In this document: piece by piece, positions 54,765 to 64,000 of the stretch | Layout: every line of letters starts with the position of its first letter | Position numbering within the stretch: the stretch's first letter is position 1 | Assembly: GCA_947179155.2 (NCBI GenBank) | Contig: OX359287.1 | Coordinates: 1,537,001-1,601,000, forward strand | Direction of reading: 5' to 3' | DNA length: 64,000 bases | DNA from: Hedera helix | Taxonomy: Eukaryota > Streptophyta > Magnoliopsida > Apiales > Araliaceae | The notes under the pieces: model-generated | Seen by the model: only the letters and a program-made list of their open reading frames with translations | Databases searched by the model: none | What the model was told of the DNA's origin: nothing | Translations under genes and position numbers: made by a program

Positions 54765-56301
54765 TGGTGTGATGTCGCAAGCACCCAAAAATAAAATCTT
54801 ACTTTGGAAAAATAAATATGTAGTAGTGCAAGTAAGAGTCGATCCCACAGAGAATGATTATTTAATTTTATGTTTTGTAAATAAGAATTGGGTGGTTTTG
54901 CAATTAAAGAAATAATTTAAAATAAACTAATTAAAATAAATATGAAATAAATAAATAAGAAGAAAAAGCCTTGGTTTAAGTTAATATCCACCATCAAGAA
55001 TTTACAACTGATCACTGATGCAAAAATAAATCAATTAATATTTTGAAGATTCACCGTAGAAAGAACTACTCGCAGGTGGAATAATTTTTCTCCTCTCTCC
55101 TTAATTTTAGATAAGTAGAGCCACGTGGTCTAAATACCCTTACTATTAAACAACCCCCGGCACGTGCTAAAGATTTAATTTAATAGCAGCATAAAGAATT
55201 AGAGAGATCGTTGAACTAAACAACACAAGCCACGTGTTTGCATTTAATTTAGATGAATATTCTTCCTAAGATAAAATAATCTTTTGATCTGCAAAATAAT
55301 TATTAAACTTAGTCGCTTCATTAATAGCAGTAGATTAATATGAATAATAAACTAGTAGTACTCCTAGCAATTAAACAAATTAATCATAAAATTAAGCATA
55401 GAAGAATATTCAATAATCAAAATATAAATTGAACAATTAAAATAAATTAGATCTCACAATGTATAAATCTTGATAGCTTCAATCACTTAAACCAAGAAAA
55501 ATAAATTAACTACTCATAAATATAAAGAACACTAAATAATAGAAGAGAGAATTTTTATTCTAAGAAAAGTTGTTCTTTACAATGTGTATCAAGCCCTCTA
55601 TTTATAGGCTCCAAAATCCTCCTAAACCTAGTTGGAATTAATCTTTCCAAACCCTAATAGGATTTAAAATACAAATAAAAATAAAAGAAAAAGAAAAATA
55701 ATTATTATTCTAACCCTAGTTGGAATTAAAATCCAATTTGGAATCAAAAAAATAGCAAAATCCCGAAATAATCTGTTTTGTAGCAATTTCCGCGCAAACA
55801 AACAAGACTTAACCTCAGCCTTGACCGGGTCAACGCGGTAACCGCGTCAGGTGACGTCAGCGACACGTCCGCGCATTGCGCGGGCGTTATTTTTTTTCTT
55901 CAACTGCATTTCCAAACGACGTCGTTCCATACGCGGTATAATTTACTCGCGCGCAATGCGCGCAGCCAAGTTTCCGGAATTTACGATTCTGCCACCGGTC
56001 TTTTGCTGAAATTACACCCATGTCCCTCCGCGACTTTTCTTCCTTAATTACGACTTTGCCATCAGCGTGGTTATTTACCGAAAATGCCATCAGAGTTTTG
56101 TGAATTTTTCAGATTTGCCCCCAAGCTTTATTTTTCCTACAAAATAAAATATAAAAATAAATAAAAATAATATAAAAATACTAAAAATCCTAAAAACACA
56201 TAATAATAAATAAAACACCTAAAACACTAAAAATACTTAAAAACTCACAAATAATTAAGTATAAAAAATACCTAATAAATTGATATAAAATCGACTTATC
56301 A
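54765..56301 (-). repeat. LTR copy B (central)
   Basis: 1537 bp, shared between the two tandem units, with a PBS on one side and a polypurine tract on the other. TATA box at 55598-55607. GC-rich island at 55865-55965. Confidence 0.93.
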
Positions 56302-57694
56302 AATACCCCCACACTTAACTCTTTGCTTGTCCTCAAGCAAAACAAGAATAAAAACTATAAAATTAAAACAAATATCCAAACAACTTACTTGAGCAATAGA
56401 TCAATATAAACTTCAACATTAGCCTCAAAGATTTTTTAAATGATAACTCAAAGAAAATTTCAAAAATATGCAAAGATCAAAAATTTCAACATATTTATTA
56501 ATCTTACTCTAGTCAAGACCTTTTGTGTGTGTGAATCCAAATGTATCAAACTAATTAAAACTCAGATAAGTCTAGGTTATTAATTACTTTATAAAAGATA
56601 TATAATAAAACTCAAAATACTTATTTATCACATCACTTTTAGCTAATACAGACAAATATAAAGCAGAAGATCAAAAGGTTTTAATCAATTATATACACTA
56701 GGATTATTAATATCATTTTTTTTCAAAAATTTTTTCAATTTTTCTCTTTTAATGGGTGCATTTTATGCTCCATCCCATTTTCTTTCTTTCTTCATTTTTT
56801 TTTTCACGGTGAGTGCATTTTATGCTCCATCTCACCAACGAGTGCGTTTTACGCTCCATCTCGCTTTTTCATGTGTTTATGGGTGAGTGCGTTTTACGCT
56901 CCATCTCAACCCACCACAAGATTTTTTTCTTTTAACAATCCTAGAAAAATTACCTAAATCATCTCCTCCAAATTATATTTTGCCTTATATTTCACTTCAA
57001 ATAATGATCAAATAAGATATAGAGTTCAAAAATATCTTTCATAAGCATTTAACCATATAAACTTTCTCTAAATTAAAACTGGCTCAAACAAATGGATATA
57101 GGTGCATAAAAATTTAAAGATCTCAAACAAAGTAATAATCAATAAAAAGCCAAAAATTCAAACTAAGCAAAAAATTATCATTTTTCAAGAGTTATTAAAT
57201 AAAAATCAAATTTTTTATCATTAGCTAAAAATTTAAAATTCAATTAACTCATTGCTCAAGTGACACATCCTAAAAATAAAATAAAGAACTACCCCATTTT
57301 CGTAGGAAACACGGTTACACTTAGCATGTGCAACAAGCCTTTAAACCCCAAGGTTACCCCAAGTGGACGAGTTTTGTCTCGTGAGGGTTTGCAGTGAATT
57401 TACCCACAAAATTCAAAATTCAAAATTTTTTTTAAAATTCCTAATTTTTTTTATATTTTTTTTTTTTTTTAAATGAAACAAAATTTTAAAATTCCCTAAA
57501 AATAAAATAAATATCATAAATCCCTTCCCCCACACTTAAAATTTACATTGTCCCCAATGTAAAGTAAAATGCAAAGAAAAAGGCACAAATAACTATAAAA
57601 AGAAAAAGGAAAAGAAATGCAAATCTGATTTCTTGGGTTGCCTCCCAAGCAGCGCCTTTGTTTATCGTCATTGGCTTGACAGCAGGCCAAAGTA

Positions 57695-58858
57695 CTACGT
57701 TACTCCAACTTCATGAATTTTGAGTACCCCATCCATTACGTCATTCTTTATCGGTAGATTCAGTCTCCCTTGCACGTGACATAAACGTTTTACTCCCTCT
57801 TCAACGAACAAGTATTTAAGATGATTGCAGAGAGTCTTTATATTCGGAATGGGATCCTGCAAAATAAAAGATAAAGAGGTATTATGAGTAACAGGTAATG
57901 GAATGGAAGGTGCTACATAATTATCTAAAATCACTGGCATGGAATTTAATGGAGCTTCAGCCTCTCTCAAATCTTGTTTCAGCTCATTTTCTTCTTCTTC
58001 CTTCTCTAACAACAAATTGTTAGTAATCGCAATATCCAACTCTTCCTTCTTTGTTTCCTCAACAATTTCCTCCACCTTAGGCATGTCATCATCAAAAATA
58101 ACATCATCGTCTACATTAATACTTTCCGCTTCTTTGATGTTATTTTCTTTCTCTTGCTTCGGTGGAGATACTGTCTCTTCTGGATTGTCTACATCGTTAC
58201 CACTGCTTAACACTTGTGCACTTGTATTCTCCGTTGGATTATTCATTGTTTGAGAAGGTACTTGCTCAGAACTTTGCCCCTCTAATTGATCGATTGTCGT
58301 TTGTCCCATCGAAGTACCCAAATGTTGAATAATTGCATTATTTTCTTGAATACGTGCCTGCATGTCTTGTTGAAATTGCAAATTATCCTGTCGTAATTGT
58401 AAAGTGTTAGCTTCCATTAATTTAAGCATATCTTCTAAAGACATATCAGAATAAAGTGATTGGCCCTGTTGTTGTTGGGAATACGGTTGCATGTATTGTT
58501 GATAGCTTGAAAAATTTTGATTTGCGGCCGGATTCATTGGTGGATTCTCATAGCCAAAATTAGAATGATCCCTCCATCTTGAATTATACGCGTTTGAATA
58601 GGGATCATATCTTCATTGGGGTTGACCAGGAAAACCACTTGCTATATTGGCTTGCTCATAGGACTCCTCTCGAAGAATGGGGCACATATTAGTCGGATGT
58701 CCTACCACCGCACAAATCCTACAAGCTTCCATTCGTTGTGTACGATCTGCAACCATTTGATAAACAAGAGAAGTTAAGGTATCAATTTGTTGCTCAAGAG
58801 AAGAAATAGTGACCTCATTGACATAATCATGCCTCACTTCCATCCTTAACATGCACAA
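57695..58858 (-). pseudogene. Athila-type gag C-terminal remnant, second copy
   Basis: Same protein as at 53470-54633, shifted by 4225 bases, with the same TGA now at 58613-58615. The shared nonsense codon shows the gene was already broken before the tandem formed. Confidence 0.85.
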
Positions 58859-58966
58859 CTAAATTAAATTATGAAAATCTAAAAAAAAAAAAAAAAATCT
58901 AAAAAATAAAAAAAATTACTAAATTAGATACATATTTACAAAAGCACAAAATTAAATTAAAATCAT

Positions 58967-58984
58967 TCCCCGGCAACGGCGCCA
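58967..58984 (-). promoter_or_regulatory. Primer binding site, tRNA-Asp type, second copy
   Basis: Same as 54742-54759. In element orientation this is the PBS next to the outer 5' LTR. Confidence 0.92.
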
Positions 58985-58989
58985 AAATT

Positions 58990-60526
58990 TGGTGTGATGT
59001 CGCAAGCACCCAAAAATAAAATCTTACTTTGGAAAAATAAATATGTAGTAGTGCAAGTAAGAGTCGATCCCACAGAGAATGATTATTTAATTTTATGTTT
59101 TGTAAATAAGAATTGGGTGGTTTTGCAATTAAAGAAATAATTTAAAATAAACTAATTAAAATAAATATGAAATAAATAAATAAGAAGAAAAAGCCTTGGT
59201 TTAAGTTAATATCCACCATCAAGAATTTACAACTGATCACTGATGCAAAAATAAATCAATTAATATTTTGAAGATTCACCGTAGAAAGAACTACTCGCAG
59301 GTGGAATAATTTTTCTCCTCTCTCCTTAATTTTAGATAAGTAGAGCCACGTGGTCTAAATACCCTTACTATTAAACAACCCCCGGCACGTGCTAAAGATT
59401 TAATTTAATAGCAGCATAAAGAATTAGAGAGATCGTTGAACTAAACAACACAAGCCACGTGTTTGCATTTAATTTAGATGAATATTCTTCCTAAGATAAA
59501 ATAATCTTTTGATCTGCAAAATAATTATTAAACTTAGTCGCTTCATTAATAGCAGTAGATTAATATGAATAATAAACTAGTAGTACTCCTAGCAATTAAA
59601 CAAATTAATCATAAAATTAAGCATAGAAGAATATTCAATAATCAAAATATAAATTGAACAATTAAAATAAATTAGATCTCACAATGTATAAATCTTGATA
59701 GCTTCAATCACTTAAACCAAGAAAAATAAATTAACTACTCATAAATATAAAGAACACTAAATAATAGAAGAGAGAATTTTTATTCTAAGAAAAGTTGTTC
59801 TTTACAATGTGTATCAAGCCCTCTATTTATAGGCTCCAAAATCCTCCTAAACCTAGTTGGAATTAATCTTTCCAAACCCTAATAGGATTTAAAATACAAA
59901 TAAAAATAAAAGAAAAAGAAAAATAATTATTATTCTAACCCTAGTTGGAATTAAAATCCAATTTGGAATCAAAAAAATAGCAAAATCCCGAAATAATCTG
60001 TTTTGTAGCAATTTCCGCGCAAACAAACAAGACTTAACCTCAGCCTTGACCGGGTCAACGCGGTAACCGCGTCAGGTGACGTCAGCGACACGTCCGCGCA
60101 TTGCGCGGGCGTTATTTTTTTTCTTCAACTGCATTTCCAAACGACGTCGTTCCATACGCGGTATAATTTACTCGCGCGCAATGCGCGCAGCCAAGTTTCC
60201 GGAATTTACGATTCTGCCACCGGTCTTTTGCTGAAATTACACCCATGTCCCTCCGCGACTTTTCTTCCTTAATTACGACTTTGCCATCAGCGTGGTTATT
60301 TACCGAAAATGCCATCAGAGTTTTGTGAATTTTTCAGATTTGCCCCCAAGCTTTATTTTTCCTACAAAATAAAATATAAAAATAAATAAAAATAATATAA
60401 AAATACTAAAAATCCTAAAAACACATAATAATAAATAAAACACCTAAAACACTAAAAATACTTAAAAACTCACAAATAATTAAGTATAAAAAATACCTAA
60501 TAAATTGATATAAAATCGACTTATCA
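58990..60526 (-). repeat. LTR copy C (5' LTR in element orientation)
   Basis: 1537 bp, matching B at the one site where A differs (59281 G). TATA box at 59823-59832. GC-rich island at 60090-60190. Followed by the ATAAA duplication at 60527-60531. Confidence 0.93.
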
Positions 60527-61908
60527 ATAAATCATATCTTTTTGTGTATAACTCCATTTTAAGTGATTCAAACTTTGTTTTTCTCATGATTTAATGTTCT
60601 ATAATATTAGAACATCAAACCTAAGTTTTACAAAAATATTTTTGGTAATATATTTCAAAACTTGTTTACACACTACTAAATACATATTTTAGCATATAAA
60701 ATATACCAAAATACAAACCAAACATATTAAACTCAAGCATGGCATAAATATTACCTCTACACATTAATAATTATATTAACATGTTTATACTAACATGGTG
60801 ATTTATTTAATTTAAAAACAAAACTTTATTTAAAATAACCATTACCTTGATTTAATGGCTATCTTTCTTTTTCTTCCAAAGTAGGTGATGAGGTTTGAAG
60901 GCATGAACCAAGAACTCCTTCTCTTGGTATTTTTGCTCTCAACTATAATTTTTCTACACTCTCAAATGCTCTCTAGCTTGAAAAATGGAGGAAGAAGAAT
61001 GACTAACACAATGCTCCTAATTTGCAAGTATACTTGCAATATTGATAGATACATAATATATCTAATAATTTTAGCCCATCATGCACCTATTGGATACTTA
61101 CACAAGTTAGCCACATTAGGTGAAAAGAAGCATGGTGTCTATGTACTTTAAAAATCAATCCAAGCAATCCTTTAATTAAATAAATAAGAAAATCAAATAA
61201 TAATAATAATAATAATAAAACAACACATTCTCTCTCCTCCTTCTTGCACATGGTCGGCTGATAGCTTCTTTGGTTGTCCCAAAATGAGTGTCACATTCCA
61301 CTTTTATTCAATTAATAGTTAATTTAAGTATTTTCCAAGTGGGCCAATCATTGGGCTTTAATTTAAAATATCAATTGGGCTTCTATTAAATTGTTTGGGC
61401 TACTAAATTGTTAAATTTTATTATTCTCCACTTGGGCTACTAATTGACCCATGTTGGGCTAATTTAATAATTTATACATTAATTATTCAATCCATGATTA
61501 AATACATAATTAAATGGAATAAATAATTAAATATTCTAACCCATTAGTATTAAATTACTAAATGGACTAATAAATATTATTATTAATATTTCACATTATT
61601 TACATTAATTAATAATCATATTAATTAATTTATTATATTTAATTCACTCATTATATTCAATTTAATTGAATATTTAATTAATAGGAAACTTATCAATTAT
61701 TTTGATATTAAAACTTTAGGGTTTGTTCACTAATTTAATAACATATTAGTGACCTCCTTTAATTAATTTTAGTAATTAATTACATAATTATTTAATCACA
61801 TAATTAATTAATCACATGAAAAGATTTAAATAATCTCGTAAAAATAACTCGTTGGAAATTAAATTAATAATTTAATTAATAAAGATGTGGAAATTCTAGG
61901 ACATTACA

Positions 61909-61913
61909 ATCAT
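61909..61913. repeat. Target site duplication, right (ATCAT)
   Basis: Partner of 38013-38017. Confidence 0.95.
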
Positions 61914-63336
61914 TGCCCTCTGATAAGTGGCTCCTGCATTTGTGAGGCCGAAAGCAAGTCGTCTATAACAAAACGTGCCCCAGGGGGTGATGAAGGCAGT
62001 CTTTTCTCGGTCCTCCTCTGCCACCATTATCTGGTGATATCCTGCGAAACAATCGACAAATGAATACATTTCATACTGAGTCGTATTATCCACCAAGATG
62101 TGTATGAAAGGCACTAAGAAATTATCCTTGAGACTGGCTTTGTTCAGATCCCTATAGTCAACACATACTCTCACCTTTCCTTCGGGCTTCGCCACTGGAA
62201 CTATATTGGAAAGTCATTCTGGGTAAGTGGACACCATGATGATTCCAGCCTTGAATTGCTTGACTATCTCTTCCTTCACCTTTAAGCTCCACTCTGGTTT
62301 TAATTTTCTCAGCTTCTGCTTAACTGGCCTGAAACCTTCCTTGATAGGCAATCGATGTACCACAATATCAGTGGACAAACCGACCATGTCTTCATGTGAC
62401 CAAGCAAACACATCCTCATATTGGCTCAATAACTCAGCTACCTCTGCTTTCTGGTTGGGAGTCAGGTCTGCCCCAATTTTCAGCTCTTTGGGATTTTCAG
62501 GGGTTCCTATGTTGATGGTAATGGTTTGGTCTAGATTGGGTTTAGGTCTATCCTCAACCCACTCTTTGATTTCGTCGGGAGCGTCGTCTTCACCTGCTTC
62601 GTCCTGCTTAATTCCCATCAAATCGAAATCCAGTTCTATATCAAAATCATAATCGTCTTTCAAATTTGGAAAATCGTTTGTTAGGCCAGAATGACTCAAA
62701 TCGGTACACCTGACATGAAACAAAAATATTTGTCATATATATAAACATTAAGTACATGACTTCCTTTTTCAATAATCATAACAAAAGTATGAAATAGACG
62801 TGCAGATATATAAAACAAAAACACCGTCTTAAAAACCCCTTGATCCCCTTACTGGACAGTATTCCCGGACATTCCTGCATTTACCCTTTTCTGGATACTA
62901 CTAGCTGCATGGTCCAATTCTTGGGGATCACTTCGGTTTTAAAGCTAGTGATGGAGGGGGTCTCTGTATCTGGAACCTCTTCAATGATTGCGGCGACTTG
63001 GCTTCGGCTTTCATTCACACTTTCCTTGGGAACTTCTAACCCAGCCTAATTGATGAAAGTCATGATCTGCTTGCCTTCAGACATTTTCTCCTTTCGCTTC
63101 TCATTGGGCCCTGACTGCCCCGGGAGATGGCATTTTTTCTCAAACTGCTCCATGATTTCCTGCAAGAATTCCCTCTGCTGGGCCAATCCTTTGGCTGGGG
63201 GAGCCTCCACCTTATCCTCTGCTTTAGATGCAGGCTTGACTGCTCTCGGGGAGTATTCATTATTGGTTCTGGGGATCGAGACTCCGGTTATCCGAGCGGG
63301 AATTTTCTTGTATGAGTTCTTTGACCTTATACCTCA
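61914..63336 (-). pseudogene. Tat-lineage pol, upstream part: protease-RT linker and RT N-terminus
   Basis: Read downward from 63336. The linker is open in more than one frame, so it carries frameshifts: an AEDKVEAPPAKGLAQQREFL segment near 63180 and MSEGKQIMTFIN near 63070, followed by a stop. From 62723 an acidic segment leads into the RT N-terminus (YEDVFAWSHEDM, then HRLPIKEGFRPVKQKLRKL). A TGA at 62214-62216 stands where the family has a tryptophan (after TYPE), and coding continues in frame with KVRVCVDYRDLNKA, YHQIMVAEEDREKTAF and GLTNAGATYQR up to the insertion point at 61914. The rest of RT lies at 38017 and below. Confidence 0.88.
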
Positions 63337-64000
63337 TTAATATCCTAACCCTGTCTTGCCCGACTGTACTGGTATCTGGATGAGTTCGGTGATTCCTTGA
63401 CTGTTCTTGCCCAGCCCTTGCCCCGGCTGGAAGTTCATCGCCATCATTTCACGGGCAACAAAGGTGAGCTCGGGAGACATATTATGCTTTAAATTCGGAG
63501 CTCCCAACTGCCTGTATTGAGGGGTGCTAATTTCAAATGCCTGGTAGCTGATTGGTTCGACCGATTTGTCTACATGGATCACAGGCATGCCTTTTACAGA
63601 GGGAACAGGGTAGTCAGGTTCTGCTGCAATTGTTACCAAGTGCCCATCAACGACGAACTTTATTTGCTGATACAGGGTGGAGGGAACTGCCCCTGCCATA
63701 TGAATCCAGGGCCTCCCTAGCAGCATGTTGTAACTGGCAGTGATATCTAGCACCTGGAAGGAAATGTCAAAAGTATAAGGCCCGATCTCCACCGGTAGCT
63801 CAATCTCTCCCACTGTGTCCTTTCGAGACCCGTCGAAAGCCCTCACCACCACTTGGCTGGCCCGCAGGCGCTTAGGGTTGATTTTCTTCTTTTCCAGGGT
63901 ACTATACGGGCAAATATTCAGAGCTGACCCACCATCAATCAAGACTCCGTTTATCACATACCCGGAGGAGATGACCGCAATGTGTAACGGCCTCCGGTGC
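63337..64000 (-). pseudogene. Tat-lineage aspartic protease with G-patch-like tail (runs off the right edge)
   Basis: Open from the window edge to a TAA at 63337-63339. The retroviral-type aspartic protease has its active site DGGSALNICP (DGGS rather than DSGA, usual in this lineage), with NMLLGRPWIH further on. About 150 residues later comes MNFQPGQGLGKNSQGI ... GLGY, resembling a G-patch. In frame it reaches the window end, so Gag lies beyond 64000. The stop after GLGY, followed by continued coding in other frames, indicates decay, although a natural frame change cannot be excluded. Confidence 0.8.

Larger units (their letters stand above)
56302..58989 (-). mobile_element. Second internal region of the tandem non-autonomous element
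   Basis: 2688 bp, apparently identical to 52077-54764 wherever compared, including the nonsense codon and the poly-A tract lengths. Confidence 0.9.
50540..60526 (-). mobile_element. Athila-type non-autonomous element in tandem form LTR-internal-LTR-internal-LTR
   Basis: Three 1537-bp LTRs (50540-52076, 54765-56301, 58990-60526) separated by two 2688-bp internal regions, with a period of exactly 4225 bp. A single ATAAA pair flanks the whole. LTR ends are TGGTGTGATG...GACTTATCA. The internal region has a tRNA-Asp type PBS, a partial gag with one nonsense codon, a hairpin-motif cluster and a polypurine tract. Protease, reverse transcriptase and integrase are absent, so it must be mobilised in trans. 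A unit element would be 5762 bp. Confidence 0.93.
38018..61908 (-). mobile_element. Complete Tekay-like chromovirus, itself interrupted by another element
   Basis: Ty3/gypsy element with two 3934-bp LTRs, PBS for initiator tRNA-Met, an extra coiled-coil ORF, an intact gag-pol with C-terminal chromodomain, and a polypurine tract. Total length is 23,891 bp, or 13,899 bp without the nested 9,992-bp insertion (9,987-bp element plus its 5-bp duplication). The LTR pair differs at only about ten positions that I could find by eye, so it is young. Confidence 0.95.
47983..61908 (-). repeat. 5' LTR of the Tekay-like element, split by a nested insertion
   Basis: Two parts, 47983-50539 and 60532-61908, together 3934 bp (counting one copy of the ATAAA duplication), matching the 3' LTR exactly in length. 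Base differences from the 3' LTR include 38663 C versus 48628 T, plus a few around the GC-rich island. Confidence 0.95.

Overview
The window is plant nuclear DNA, most likely from an angiosperm (probably a eudicot) with a large, repeat-rich genome. No single-copy host gene is recognisable. Almost everything is LTR retrotransposon sequence: chromodomain-bearing Ty3/gypsy (Tekay-like), Tat-lineage gypsy with two RNase H domains, an Athila-type non-autonomous family, a decayed Ty1/copia fragment and a FAR1/MULE-type transposase remnant. Spliceosomal introns, plant initiator-tRNA-Met and tRNA-Asp primer sites, and plant mobile domain (PMD) sequences support this. The species cannot be named from the sequence.

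Layout. 1-4984: 5' end of a minus-strand Tekay-like element (extra coiled-coil ORF, PBS, 3.7 kb LTR) running off the left edge. 4985-7496: truncated LTR pieces. 7574-10265: solo LTR of a family called X here, with target duplication CTACC. 10271-15788: the least element-dense part, with a TG/TA microsatellite, a copia gag/protease remnant (minus) and a FAR1-like pseudogene (plus). 15789-19495: LTR called Y, split by a Tat-lineage solo LTR (duplication ATGGC). 19496-23956: collapsed plus-strand Tekay-like element and its LTR, called Z. 23957-27166: a minus-strand X LTR carrying a captured LTR plus tRNA-Asp segment.

27167-64000 is a deep nest. A minus-strand Tat element begins with its 3' LTR at 27167-29296. 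It carries a 21-unit minisatellite, two plus-strand (antisense) genes (a three-exon PMD pseudogene and an intact 553-residue ORF) and a polyprotein broken by nonsense codons. At 38018-61908 that polyprotein is split inside the reverse transcriptase by a young minus-strand Tekay-like element with duplication ATCAT, 3934-bp LTRs and an intact 1509-residue gag-pol. The 5' LTR of the Tekay element is itself split at 50540-60526 by an Athila-type non-autonomous element in the tandem form LTR-internal-LTR-internal-LTR (exact 4225-bp period, duplication ATAAA). The Tat element resumes at 61914 and leaves the window at 64000.

The relative order of insertion is therefore Z, then X, then Tat, then Tekay, then the Athila-type tandem. 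The items most worth checking are: an LTR joined to tRNA-Asp sequence with no target duplication; the antisense intron-bearing PMD cassette in the Tat element; GC-rich palindromic blocks shared between unrelated LTR families; and arrays of AT hairpins whose arm sequence differs between LTRs while pairing is kept.
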